From contig CAJXKP010000006.1 in the NCBI GenBank assembly GCA_913055565.1, forward strand, positions 35,406 to 99,405: a stretch of 64,000 nucleotides of DNA, given 5' to 3'. Position numbers and translations under genes: made by a program. The stretch comes from an uncultured Ectothiorhodospiraceae bacterium. Its GTDB lineage: Bacteria; Pseudomonadota; Gammaproteobacteria; Nitrococcales; Nitrococcaceae. Each line of letters begins with the position of its first letter. Position 1 is the stretch's first letter. The notes under the pieces are model-generated. The model saw only the letters and a program-made list of their open reading frames with translations. It ran no database searches and had not been told where the DNA came from. This document shows positions 42,750 to 52,109 of this stretch, in pieces.

Positions 42750-44915
42750 ATGGATGTCTCTGACCTAATCGACTCACTCAACGAGCCTCAGCGCGCCGCC
42801 GTGGCTGCCGCCGTGCCGACGCGGAACCTCGTGCTCGCCGGCGCGGGCAGTGGCAAGACGCGTGTCCTTACCCATCGCGCGGCCTGGCTGATGCGCGTCG
42901 AGGGCGTCCCCGCGCACTCACTGATGGCGGTGACCTTCACCAATAAGGCGGCCAACGAGATGCGCGGCCGCATCAGTCAGCTCGCCGGCCCCGCTGGCTC
43001 CGGCGTATGGGCTGGCACCTTCCACGGCATCGCCCATCGCCTGCTGCGGTTGCATTGGCGCGAGGCCGGGCTCGTGGAGGGCTTCCAGATCCTCGATAGC
43101 GAGGACCAGCGCCGCCAGGTCAAGCGCGTACTGCGAAGCCTAGATATCGATGATAATCGCTATCCGCCGCGCCAGGTTCAGGGCTACATCAACGCCCGCA
43201 AGGACGACGGCCTCCGGCCGGCTGATCTCGATCCCGACGACCCCTACACCGGCCAGCTCGTCGAGTGCTTTCGCGCCTATGAGGACGCCTGCCGAACGGC
43301 GGGTCTGGTGGACTTCCCGGAGTTGCTGCTTCGGGCCTTCGAGCTGCTGCGAGACCAGCCGTCCCTGCTGGCCCACTACCGCGACCGGTTCCGGCACGTT
43401 CTGGTCGATGAGTTCCAGGATACCAACGGTATTCAGTATGACTGGCTCGCCCTCATCGCCGGTGTAGCGGGCTCGGACGTCTTCGTCGTCGGCGATGATG
43501 ATCAGTCCATCTACGGCTGGCGCGGTGCGCGGGTCGATAACCTGCACCGCTTTCAGCGCGACTACCCGGATACCCAGGTCCATCGCCTCGAGCAGAACTA
43601 CCGCTCAACGGCGACTATCCTGGAGGCCGCCAACGCGCTGATCGCTAATAACAGCGAACGCCTCGGCAAGACCCTGTGGACCGATGGCAGCCGAGGCGAC
43701 CCCATCGCCGTCTACGCTGCCTTTAATGAGCAGGATGAGGCACGCTTCGTGGTCGAGCGCCTCCAGCAGATCACCCGCGATGACGGCTTTGCGCGCTCTG
43801 ATGTGGCCATCCTGTACCGCTCGAATGCGCAGTCCCGCAGCTTCGAGGAGGCATTGCTCAGCCGCGGCGTCCCCTATCGCGTCTACGGCGGCTTGCGTTT
43901 CTTCGAGCGCGCCGAGATCAAGGACGCGCTCGCCTACCTGCGGCTGCTGGCGAACCGCCAAGACGATGCCGCCTTCGAGCGTGTGGTCAATAACCCACCG
44001 CGCGGCATTGGCGCCAAGACCGTCGACAACATCCGCGTCGCCGCCCGGGAGCAGGGCACCAGCCTCTGGGATACGGCCCGGGGACAGATGCAGCAGAACG
44101 CACTCGCCGCGCGCGCCGGTAAGGCTGTTGGTCGGTTTCTGGAGCTGATCGAGCAGCTCGCCTGGGAGACCTCCGACCAGCCCCTGCCCGAGCGCGTCGA
44201 GCGCGTATTAGCCCATACCGGCCTGCGAGAGCAGATCGCGGGCGAGGCCTCGGAGCGCTCACGCGATCGTATCGAGAACCTCGATGAGCTCGTCACCGCC
44301 GCCCGTACCTTCGAGCAAACGGCCGAGGCCCCCGAGAACGGCGATTGGCTCACGGCCTTCCTCGCCCATGCCGCCCTTGAGGCGGGCGAGGGACAAGCGG
44401 GCGACTGGGAGGACGGGGTCCAGCTCATGACCCTGCATGCCGCCAAGGGATTGGAGTTCCCGCTGGTCTTTCTGACCGGGCTCGAGGAGGGGCTGTTTCC
44501 GCATCGCAATACCATCGACGACCCCGATAAACTGGAAGAGGAGCGCCGTCTCGCCTACGTTGGCGTCACCCGGGCTGGTGACAGACTCTTCATGACGCGT
44601 GCCGAGCGACGCCGCCTGCATGGCCGGGATGACTACGCCATCGCCTCGCGTTTCCTCCATGAGCTGCCGCCCCACCTGATGGAAGAGCTTCGGGCGCGCT
44701 TTAGTGTGACGCGGCCGCAGGTGGCCACGGAGCCTAGCGTCGAGCCCGAGGGGGTCGGCTTCGATCTGGGCCAACAGGTCGTCCACGATAAGTTCGGCTC
44801 GGGCGTGGTGATGGCCTTCGAGGGCGAGGGCGCGAGCGCCCGCGTGCAGGTCAACTTCGCCGAGGCCGGCGCGAAGTGGCTGGTGGCTGCCTACGCCAAC
44901 CTTCGACCTGCTTGA
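42750..44915 (+). CDS. uvrD: DNA helicase II (UvrD)
   Basis: A superfamily 1A 3'-5' helicase for nucleotide-excision and mismatch repair, 721 residues from ATG 42750, almost the same length as E. coli UvrD. The N-terminus MDVSDLIDSLNEPQRAAVAA matches UvrD rather than Rep. Motifs: Q and Walker A (LVLAGAGSGKTRVL), Ia (AVTFTNKAANEMR), II (VDEFQDTN), III (GDDDQSIYGWRGA), IV (LEQNYRST), V (LMTLHAAKGLEF), VI (YVGVTRA). The C-terminal Tudor-like KFGSGVVMAFEGEG segment is present. It follows oxyR by about 30 bp. Confidence 0.96.
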   Translation: MDVSDLIDSLNEPQRAAVAAAVPTRNLVLAGAGSGKTRVLTHRAAWLMRVEGVPAHSLMAVTFTNKAANEMRGRISQLAGPAGSGVWAGTFHGIAHRLLRLHWREAGLVEGFQILDSEDQRRQVKRVLRSLDIDDNRYPPRQVQGYINARKDDGLRPADLDPDDPYTGQLVECFRAYEDACRTAGLVDFPELLLRAFELLRDQPSLLAHYRDRFRHVLVDEFQDTNGIQYDWLALIAGVAGSDVFVVGDDDQSIYGWRGARVDNLHRFQRDYPDTQVHRLEQNYRSTATILEAANALIANNSERLGKTLWTDGSRGDPIAVYAAFNEQDEARFVVERLQQITRDDGFARSDVAILYRSNAQSRSFEEALLSRGVPYRVYGGLRFFERAEIKDALAYLRLLANRQDDAAFERVVNNPPRGIGAKTVDNIRVAAREQGTSLWDTARGQMQQNALAARAGKAVGRFLELIEQLAWETSDQPLPERVERVLAHTGLREQIAGEASERSRDRIENLDELVTAARTFEQTAEAPENGDWLTAFLAHAALEAGEGQAGDWEDGVQLMTLHAAKGLEFPLVFLTGLEEGLFPHRNTIDDPDKLEEERRLAYVGVTRAGDRLFMTRAERRRLHGRDDYAIASRFLHELPPHLMEELRARFSVTRPQVATEPSVEPEGVGFDLGQQVVHDKFGSGVVMAFEGEGASARVQVNFAEAGAKWLVAAYANLRPA

Positions 44916-44946
44916 CTTGGGTGTCAGCGTCTAACTAGGAGCGAGC

Positions 44947-46086
44947 ATGAAGCGGCGCGAGTTTCTCCAGGGCGTCGGCGGTGCCTTGGCCGCCGGAACG
45001 GTCTTGACTGCCTGCGGCAGCGGCGAGGGTACCGGGAATCACGGCTCGGACACCTCCGAGGGCGCCCCGGCGGTCCATACCGGTAAGACCTGGCAGTGGG
45101 ATATGTTCACCACCTGGCCACCGGACTTCCCGGGCCTGGGCACGGGCGCTAACCATCTCGCCGACCTTATCGACCGCATGAGCGGAGGCCGGCTCAAGGT
45201 GCGTGTCTACGGCGCCAACGAGCGGGTCGCCGCCGGCGAGGTCTTCGGCCGCGTCGCCGATGGCACGGCTCAGATGGGCCACGGCGCCGCCTACTACTGG
45301 CGCGACACGGTCGAGGCCGCCCAGTTCTTCGCCGCCGTGCCCTTCGGCCTCACGGCCCAGGAGACGAATGCCTGGTTGTTCCAGGGCGGCGGGCTGGAGC
45401 TGTGGCAAGAGCTCTACGACGACTACGGCCTCATCCCGAATCCAGCGGGCAACACCGGCGTGCAGATGGGGGGCTGGTTCAATAAAGCGGTCGAGTCCCC
45501 CGCCGACCTCCAGGGCCTCAAGATGCGTATCCCGGCCCTCGGCGGTGATGTCCTTGAGCGCCTCGGCGGCACCCCGATCAGCCTGCCCGGTGGGGAGATC
45601 TACACCTCGCTGCAGACTGGCAAGATCGATGCCACGGAGTGGGTTGGCCCCTACAACGATCTGGCCTTCGGCCTCCACGAGGTCGCCAAGTACTACTACT
45701 ACCCGGGCTTCCACGAGCCGGGCTCAACGGTCGAGTGCACCATCAATAAAAAGGCCTTCCAGGGGCTGCCGACGGATCTCCAACAGATCTTGCGTAGCGC
45801 CTGTTATGTCGCCAACCAGGATATGCTCGCCGATTTCACCGCCCGGAATAACCAGGCCCTGCAGACGCTCAAGACCGAGCACAGCGTCGAGCTGCGCCGT
45901 TTCCCCGACGCCATCCTTGGCCAGATGCTTCGGACCGCGGAGGAGGTCGTCGCCGAGCTCGGCGATCAAGATCAGCACGCACGCCGTATCTATGACTCAT
46001 TCCGGCGTTTCCGCACCGATGTCATGGCCTGGCACGAGATCGCCGAACGCGCCTATCTCAACGCTCGCTCGGGTGAGCCGTCGTAG
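44947..46086 (+). CDS. dctP: TRAP transporter solute-binding protein (DctP/TakP family)
   Basis: The extracytoplasmic binding subunit of a TRAP transporter, 379 residues. The N-terminus has a twin-arginine signal (KRREFLQG) and a lipobox (LTAC, Cys23), so it is probably a Tat-exported lipoprotein. The binding domain has the conserved arginine region LQGLKMRIPALGG and the DATEWVGPYND segment, which resembles the TakP group that binds 2-oxo acids; the substrate is inferred only. AACTAGGAG precedes the ATG. Unusually, it faces its membrane genes tail to tail with a 3-bp gap. Confidence 0.9.
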   Translation: MKRREFLQGVGGALAAGTVLTACGSGEGTGNHGSDTSEGAPAVHTGKTWQWDMFTTWPPDFPGLGTGANHLADLIDRMSGGRLKVRVYGANERVAAGEVFGRVADGTAQMGHGAAYYWRDTVEAAQFFAAVPFGLTAQETNAWLFQGGGLELWQELYDDYGLIPNPAGNTGVQMGGWFNKAVESPADLQGLKMRIPALGGDVLERLGGTPISLPGGEIYTSLQTGKIDATEWVGPYNDLAFGLHEVAKYYYYPGFHEPGSTVECTINKKAFQGLPTDLQQILRSACYVANQDMLADFTARNNQALQTLKTEHSVELRRFPDAILGQMLRTAEEVVAELGDQDQHARRIYDSFRRFRTDVMAWHEIAERAYLNARSGEPS

Positions 46087-46089
46087 CCC

Positions 46090-47475
46090 TCAGGCCTGGA
46101 TCTGCGACGGCAGCCAGGTGACCAGTGCCGGCCATAAGGCCATGAGGACCAGCAGCCCTAGCTGGATCGCAATGAACGGCATCACGCCGCGGTAGATCGC
46201 GCTCGTGGGGAGGGACTCAGGCGCGACGCCGCGAAGGTAGAACAGGGCGAAGCCGAAGGGCGGGGTCAGGAATGAGGTCTGGAGGTTGACCGCGATCATG
46301 ATGCCGAGCCAAACGGGATCAATGCCCATCGCTAGCAGCACGGGACCGACGATGGGCACCACGACGTAGGTGATCTCGATGAAGTCCAGGATGAAGCCGA
46401 GGCCGAACATGACGAGCATCACCAGGGCCATTGCGGTGCCCGCGCCGCCCGGTAGTGCGGTCAGCAGGTCATGAACCAGGCGATCGCCGCCGAAGCCCTT
46501 GAAGACGATGGCGAACAGCGTTGCGGCCATGAGGATGAGGAAGACCATGGCCGTTATCTGCACCGTCGAGCGGCAGGCCTCCTCAAGGCGCGAGCGCGAG
46601 AGCTCGCGGCGCAGCCCGGCGAGCGCGAGGGCACCGATGGCACCGACCGAGGCCGCCTGGGTCGGCGTTGCGACGCCCGCCATGATGGCGCCGAGCACCA
46701 GGATGATCAGCACTAGCGGCGGCATGAGCGCGCGCGTCACCCGGCCAACGAGGGCCCGACCCTGCAGCGCTTGGCGCTCGGCGATGGGGAGTGCCGGCAC
46801 CGCCTCCGGTCGCCGCACGGCGAGCAGCAACAGGTAGCCCGCGAACAAGGCCACCAGCAGCAGGCCCGGGAACAGGGCCCCAAGGAACAAGTCCCCCACC
46901 GAGACGGGATCGGGTGCGTAGTTCCCCTGGGCGCGCTGCGCCTGCTGATGGGCGGCGGAGACGACCTGGCCGAGGAGTACCAGGATGATCGACGGTGGGA
47001 TGATCTGGCCAAGGGTCCCCGAAGCACAGATCGTGCCGGCTGCTACGGCGGGGTCGTAGCCGCGCCGCAGCATGGTGGGCAGCGAGAGCAGGCCCATGGT
47101 GACCACGGTGGCGCCGATGATGCCGGTGCTCGCGGCCATCAGCATGCCGACGACGACCACGGATACGCCGAGGCCGCCCCGAACCGGGCCGAACAGCCGC
47201 GCCATGGTCTCCAGCAGGTCTTCGGCGATGCGGCAGCGTTCCAGCACCAGGCCCATGAACACGAACAGCGGCACGGCGACCAGTGTGTCCGCGGTCGCGA
47301 CGTCGTAGAGTTCCGGGGCCAATGTTCCCATGATGCCGCCATCGAAGCCGCCGGCGAGCTGGCCCACGAGGGCAAAGGTCAAGGCCGTGCCGCCCAGCGT
47401 CATGGCCACGGGATAGCCCAGCAACAGGGCTAGACAGACGGCCGCGAACATCACCAACGCCAACCAGGCCATCAC
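46090..47475 (-). CDS. dctM: TRAP transporter large membrane subunit (DctM)
   Basis: The 461-residue large permease, with about 12-13 hydrophobic segments and the family motif GTICASGTLGQIIPPSIILVL. It catalyses ion-driven uptake of the solute delivered by the binding protein, typically with Na+. It overlaps dctQ by 4 bp. The start is GTG at 47475 or the next codon ATG at 47472. Two hydrophilic loops are moderately long, one with NYAPDPVSVGDLF, which is typical of the TakP-linked DctM subgroup. Confidence 0.93.
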   Translation of the reverse strand: MMAWLALVMFAAVCLALLLGYPVAMTLGGTALTFALVGQLAGGFDGGIMGTLAPELYDVATADTLVAVPLFVFMGLVLERCRIAEDLLETMARLFGPVRGGLGVSVVVVGMLMAASTGIIGATVVTMGLLSLPTMLRRGYDPAVAAGTICASGTLGQIIPPSIILVLLGQVVSAAHQQAQRAQGNYAPDPVSVGDLFLGALFPGLLLVALFAGYLLLLAVRRPEAVPALPIAERQALQGRALVGRVTRALMPPLVLIILVLGAIMAGVATPTQAASVGAIGALALAGLRRELSRSRLEEACRSTVQITAMVFLILMAATLFAIVFKGFGGDRLVHDLLTALPGGAGTAMALVMLVMFGLGFILDFIEITYVVVPIVGPVLLAMGIDPVWLGIMIAVNLQTSFLTPPFGFALFYLRGVAPESLPTSAIYRGVMPFIAIQLGLLVLMALWPALVTWLPSQIQA

Positions 47476-48026
47476 GGCGCCCCGCGGGTGTCGGTACTCT
47501 GGGTGGCCGCCCTACTCAGGGTTGCCAGGGAGCGAATCGCCAGCGCTAGGCCCTGGAGCAGCATGAGCACCGAACCCAATGGGATGAAGGTCTTGAGCAC
47601 GAATACCCACGGCAGGCCATCGGATGACGCCCGCCAACCCTCCAGCTGCGCCCAGGAGCTGGCGACGTAGGGCCAGCTATAGGCCAGGATGGTCGTGAAC
47701 AGCGGCACAAGCAGGAACACAGTGCCCGCGAGATCGATGCGGGCACGCGTGTGGGGTGACCAGTGGCGATACAGGATGTCCACGCGAACATGGGCATCGT
47801 GGCGGAGCGCGTAGCCACCACCCGCGAGGAAGATCAACGCGTGGAGGTAACCGACCGCATCCTTGGCGGCGATCGAGCTGGTATCGAACACCGATTCGGC
47901 GATGACCAGACCGAACTGCAGGGTCGCCATGACCGGTACGAGCCAGGCTAGGCTACGGCCGAGGCCCTCGTTGAGCTGCTCGATCGCGTCGGCAACAGGT
48001 ATCAGCCGGGCGACGCTGATTAGCAA
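47472..48026 (-). CDS. dctQ: TRAP transporter small membrane subunit (DctQ)
   Basis: The small four-helix membrane subunit, 184 residues. The conserved AGGGYALRHDAHVRVDILY is the DctQ signature, with tryptophan-rich segments after it (SWPYVASSWAQLEGWRASSDG). It overlaps dctM by 4 bp and is first in a two-gene minus-strand unit. It is 35 bp from the DUF2782 gene upstream. The transported solute cannot be read from this subunit. Confidence 0.9.
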   Translation of the reverse strand: MLISVARLIPVADAIEQLNEGLGRSLAWLVPVMATLQFGLVIAESVFDTSSIAAKDAVGYLHALIFLAGGGYALRHDAHVRVDILYRHWSPHTRARIDLAGTVFLLVPLFTTILAYSWPYVASSWAQLEGWRASSDGLPWVFVLKTFIPLGSVLMLLQGLALAIRSLATLSRAATQSTDTRGAP

Positions 48027-48061
48027 TGACGCACTCCCGCCGGCGGCAGAAGGTCACTATC

Positions 48062-48406
48062 CTACCAGCTAAAGATGCGCCATTGCGGTGTCTTGGGGAT
48101 TTCATACAGGGCCCCGTAGCGGGAGTCCAGCTGGCCGTCGCCATTAACGTCATAGAGGTAGTAGGCGGGGCCGATGACCGGCTCGACACGCACGGCGTAG
48201 ACCTGCCCGCGCACACTGTATTCCTCGATACGCGCCTGGGGCTTGCGCGTAATGGTCACATCGGGCTCCACCGGTTCCCCCATGGTCAGCGCCTCCGGCG
48301 GTGGCGGTGGCACCACGTTAGGGCCCTCCGAGTCCGCCGCCAGTGCCGACACGGCGATGGCGAGCACGGCGAGTGCTGCTCCCCAACGGTTGCCTCTGGC
48401 CCTCAT
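48062..48406 (-). CDS. DUF2782 periplasmic protein
   Basis: A 114-residue exported protein: Sec signal peptide MRARGNRWGAALAVLAIAVSALA, a proline-rich segment (VVPPPPPEAL), then a conserved domain with DVTITRKPQARIEEYSVRGQ and YYLYDVNGDGQLDSRY ending in PQWRIFSW, typical of DUF2782. The longer open frame starts at 48559, but GGAGG just before ATG 48406 and the signal peptide fix this start. This family often sits near polA in Pseudomonas-type genomes, as here. Its function is unknown. DNGD-like residues (DVNGDGQLD) suggest a calcium-binding loop, which is inference. Confidence 0.88.
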   Translation of the reverse strand: MRARGNRWGAALAVLAIAVSALAADSEGPNVVPPPPPEALTMGEPVEPDVTITRKPQARIEEYSVRGQVYAVRVEPVIGPAYYLYDVNGDGQLDSRYGALYEIPKTPQWRIFSW

Positions 48407-48482
48407 AGTCGCCTCCACCACGTCCTTTAGTAGAAACCTGGGGCCGGTCGCTGCGCCGGGCAATGGATTGGGGCCGGCGAAT

Positions 48483-49208
48483 TCACAGATCGAGCAGGAT
48501 CTCGCGTTCCTCCTTGGAGGGCTCGAAGCCGCGCTGCTCGTAGTGATCGAAGATGGCATCGACTACCTGCCCCGGCTCGTCGATGACATGGAAGAGATCC
48601 ATATCCTCGGGGTTGATGGTGCCCTGGGCCACCAGGGTGTTGCGGAACCAGTCGATCAGCCCCTGCCAGAACTCGCTGTGTACCAGGATGATGGGGATGC
48701 GGCGGGTCTTGCCCGTCTGCACCAGGGTCAGGATCTCGGCGAGCTCGTCCAGCGTCCCGAAGCCGCCTGGCAGCACGACATAGGCCGAGGCGTACTTAAC
48801 GAACATCACCTTGCGCGAGAAGAAGTGACGGAAGTTGAGCCCGATGTCCTGATAGCCATTGCCTGACTGCTCGTGGGGGAGCTGGATGTTGAGGCCGATG
48901 CTCGGCGACTTACCGGCGAAGGCCCCCTTGTTGGCGGCCTCCATGATGCCGGGGCCGCCGCCGCTGACCACCGAGAAGCCGGCGTCCGACAGCGCCCGGC
49001 TGATGTCCTCGCCGAGCTGGTACCAGGGGTGATCCGGCGGCGTGCGAGCGGAGCCGAAGACACTTACGGAGGGCTTGATACGCGCTAGCCGCTCGAAGCC
49101 CTCGACGAACTCCGCCATGATCTGGAAGATCTTCCACGACTCGCGCGTCATCATGGAATCATTAATCGGCGGGCGCTCATGCTCGCTGAACTTATTTCGA
49201 TCGGCCAT
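48483..49208 (-). CDS. LOG family protein (TIGR00730 type), probable nucleotide 5'-monophosphate nucleosidase
   Basis: A 241-residue Rossmann-fold protein of the LOG/lysine decarboxylase-like family. The motifs GGGPGIMEAANKGAF and LPGGFGTLDELAEIL (the PGGxGTxxE signature) are intact. Relatives act as cytokinin riboside 5'-monophosphate phosphoribohydrolases or as purine/pyrimidine monophosphate nucleosidases. Which substrate is used here cannot be read from sequence. It lies between the DUF2782 gene and polA and is divergent from polA by about 200 bp. Confidence 0.9.
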   Translation of the reverse strand: MADRNKFSEHERPPINDSMMTRESWKIFQIMAEFVEGFERLARIKPSVSVFGSARTPPDHPWYQLGEDISRALSDAGFSVVSGGGPGIMEAANKGAFAGKSPSIGLNIQLPHEQSGNGYQDIGLNFRHFFSRKVMFVKYASAYVVLPGGFGTLDELAEILTLVQTGKTRRIPIILVHSEFWQGLIDWFRNTLVAQGTINPEDMDLFHVIDEPGQVVDAIFDHYEQRGFEPSKEEREILLDL

Positions 49209-49406
49209 GGGTATCCCTGCAACTGGCGGCGCCGCCCCGCGCCGAGCCGGATATGGTGTGCTAATGTTATCCGTCCACGCCGCGGTGCCATGCTGTTGGC
49301 GTCGGCGTTGACCGGTTACGCATTACGGTCGACCCAGCCGCCGGCGCTGTCAACGCATGCACCCGCGGTACCCGTAACCAGCTTAATCCGGATGTAACGG
49401 CTCACC

Positions 49407-52103
49407 ATGACCGATGCCCGACAGCTCATCCTGGTGGACGGCTCCTCCTATCTCTATCGCGCCTACCACGCCCTGCCGCCGCTGACGAATGCCGCCGGCG
49501 AGCCCACCGGTGCCATCTACGGTGTCCTCAACATGATTCGACGCCTGCTCGGCGACTACGATACCGAGCGTGTGGGCGTGGTCTTCGACGCCCCGGGACG
49601 CACCTTTCGCGACGATCTATTCGATCAGTACAAGGCCAATCGCCCGCCCATGCCCGATGATCTGCGCGCCCAGCGTGAGCCGCTCAAGCGCATCATCGAG
49701 GCCATGGGGCTGCCCGTCATCGAGGTGGCAGGTGTGGAGGCCGACGACGTCATCGGGACCCTGGCCGTTCGCGCCCGCCAGGAGGGCTTGAGCCTGGTGA
49801 TCTCGACCGGCGACAAGGACATGGCGCAACTGGTTAACAATGACGTCACGCTGCTCAACACCATGGCGGGGACGACCCTGGATGTCCCCGGCGTCGAGGC
49901 CAAATTCGGTGTGGCCCCGGAGCGCATCGTGGACTGGCTGGCGCTAGTGGGCGACAGCTCCGACAACATCCCCGGCGTACCGCGTGTTGGCGAGAAGACC
50001 GCCGCCAAGTGGCTCAACCAGTATGGCTCGCTGGACGCGATCATGGCGCAGGCCGGCGACATCGGCGGCAAGGTGGGCGAGAGTCTGCGCGAGCACCTCG
50101 ATGATCTCGCTATGTCGCGTCGGCTGGCGACCATCCACCGGGAGGTTGAACTGCCCATCGAGCCCGAGGGCATCGTTCGCGGTGAATTGGACGCTAACCG
50201 CCTCGCCGAGCTCTATCGCTATTACGAGTTCAACCAATGGCTCTCGGAGGTCATGGCGGAGGGCGCCGAGGGGAGCGAACGGGCGCCAGCGGACGCGGAC
50301 TACGAGTGTGTCTTGACCCGAGATCAGTTTGAGGCCTGGCGCCAGGCCCTGGAGGCCGCCGAGCTGATATCGCTGGACCTGGAGACGGACAGCCTTAACT
50401 ACATGGATGCCGCCATCGTCGGGCTATGCGTTGCGGTGGAGCCGCACCAGGCCGCCTATATCCCGGTCGCCCATAGCGGCCCCGAGGCGCCGGCGCAGCT
50501 CGATCGGGACTGGGTCTTGGGCCAGCTCGATGAGCTGCTGACGAGTCCGAATCACCCCAAGGTGGGTCAGAACCTGAAGTACGACATGAGCGTGCTCGCG
50601 CGCTACGACATCCCGCTGCGCGGCGTGGCCTATGACACGATGCTCGAATCGTATTGCCTGGACGCCACGGCGACGCGGCACGACATGGATTCGCTGGCGC
50701 TGAAGTACCTGGGCAAGCGCCCGCAGCGATTCGAGGAGGTGGCCGGCAAGGGCGCCAAGCAGGTGACCTTCGATCACGTGCCGGTGGCTGAGGCCACGCA
50801 CTACGCCGCCGAGGACGCGGCCGTGACCCTGCAGCTCCATGAGGCCTTGTGGCCGGCGCTATCGAGCCTGCCGGGCCCGGCGGCCGTCTTTCGTGATATC
50901 GAGATGCCGCTACTCCCCGTGCTGTCACGAATGGAACGACACGGCGTTCTGGTGGACCGCCAGGCCCTGGATGGCCAGAGCCAGGAACTCGCCGACAAGA
51001 TGGCGACCATCGAGGCCCAGGCCCACGAGGCCGCCGGCAAATCGTTCAATCTGGGCTCGCCCAAGCAGATCCAGGAGATCCTGTTCGACGAGTTGGGGCT
51101 GCCCGTGGTCAGCCGAACGCCGAAGGGGCAGCCGTCGACGGCGGAATCCGTGCTGGAGCAGCTGGCCGAGGACTACGAGCTGCCGCGCCTGATCCTGGAT
51201 CACCGCGGCTTATCCAAGCTCAAGTCCACCTATACCGACAAGCTGCCGAGTCTGATCCATCCGCGGACGGGGCGTGTGCACACCTCCTATCACCAGGCGG
51301 TGGCGGCGACCGGTCGGCTGTCCTCGTCCGAGCCCAATCTCCAGAACATCCCAGTACGCACGCCGGAGGGCCGGCGTATCCGGCACGCCTTCGTCGCGGA
51401 GCCGGGTTGTCGGCTGTTGGCGGCCGATTACTCCCAGGTCGAGCTCCGTATCATGGCTCATCTCTCGAGGGACGAGGGGCTGCGTCGGGCCTTTGCCGAG
51501 GGGGCGGATATCCACACGGCGACGGCCGCGGAGGTCTTCGGCGTGGCCGATGGGCACAGCGTTAACGGTGAGCAGCGGCGAGCCGCCAAGGCGATCAACT
51601 TCGGGCTCATCTACGGCATGTCGGCCTGGGGGCTCGCGCGTCAGCTCGGTATCGAGCGTAACGAGGCGCAGACCTACGTCGATCGTTATTTCGAGCGTTA
51701 CCCGGGAGTAGCCGCCTACATGGAGAGTATTCGTAACCAGGCCAAGGAGCAGGGCTACGTCGAGACGGTCTTCGGGCGACGCCTCTATTTGCCCGAGATC
51801 ACGGCGAGTAATCCCCAACGCCGCCAATACGCCGAGCGCACCGCCATTAATGCCCCGATGCAGGGCAGTGCCGCCGATCTCATCAAACGGGCCATGATTC
51901 GTGTCGATGACTGGCTGGCGGGCCAGGACGCCGAGGTGGCCATGGTCATGCAGGTCCACGATGAGCTGATCCTGGAGGTGCCCGAGGGCCGCGTGGACGA
52001 GGTCACCGCCACGGTCACGGACTACATGACCTCAGCGGCCTCGCTGGATGTGCCGCTGGAGGTGGAAGTGGGGATCGGCGCGAACTGGGATGAGGCCCAC
52101 TGA
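49407..52103 (+). CDS. polA: DNA polymerase I
   Basis: Repair and primer-removal polymerase with all three activities, 898 residues. The N-terminal 5'-3' exonuclease has VFDAPGRTFRDDLFDQYKANR and GVEADDVIGTL. The central 3'-5' proofreading exonuclease keeps its acidic residues (SLDLETDSLN, NLKYDMSVL, YAAEDAAVTL). The polymerase domain has motif A DYSQVELRIMAHLS, motif B RRAAKAINFGLIYG and motif C QVHDELILEV. The proofreading site is intact, unlike in many other phyla. It converges on engB with a 6-bp gap. Confidence 0.98.
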   Translation: MTDARQLILVDGSSYLYRAYHALPPLTNAAGEPTGAIYGVLNMIRRLLGDYDTERVGVVFDAPGRTFRDDLFDQYKANRPPMPDDLRAQREPLKRIIEAMGLPVIEVAGVEADDVIGTLAVRARQEGLSLVISTGDKDMAQLVNNDVTLLNTMAGTTLDVPGVEAKFGVAPERIVDWLALVGDSSDNIPGVPRVGEKTAAKWLNQYGSLDAIMAQAGDIGGKVGESLREHLDDLAMSRRLATIHREVELPIEPEGIVRGELDANRLAELYRYYEFNQWLSEVMAEGAEGSERAPADADYECVLTRDQFEAWRQALEAAELISLDLETDSLNYMDAAIVGLCVAVEPHQAAYIPVAHSGPEAPAQLDRDWVLGQLDELLTSPNHPKVGQNLKYDMSVLARYDIPLRGVAYDTMLESYCLDATATRHDMDSLALKYLGKRPQRFEEVAGKGAKQVTFDHVPVAEATHYAAEDAAVTLQLHEALWPALSSLPGPAAVFRDIEMPLLPVLSRMERHGVLVDRQALDGQSQELADKMATIEAQAHEAAGKSFNLGSPKQIQEILFDELGLPVVSRTPKGQPSTAESVLEQLAEDYELPRLILDHRGLSKLKSTYTDKLPSLIHPRTGRVHTSYHQAVAATGRLSSSEPNLQNIPVRTPEGRRIRHAFVAEPGCRLLAADYSQVELRIMAHLSRDEGLRRAFAEGADIHTATAAEVFGVADGHSVNGEQRRAAKAINFGLIYGMSAWGLARQLGIERNEAQTYVDRYFERYPGVAAYMESIRNQAKEQGYVETVFGRRLYLPEITASNPQRRQYAERTAINAPMQGSAADLIKRAMIRVDDWLAGQDAEVAMVMQVHDELILEVPEGRVDEVTATVTDYMTSAASLDVPLEVEVGIGANWDEAH

Positions 52104-52109
52104 GCCTAA

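Noticed and set aside
51210..51959. 249-residue minus-strand open frame opposite polA
   Set aside because: Coding shadow of the polymerase domain of polA.
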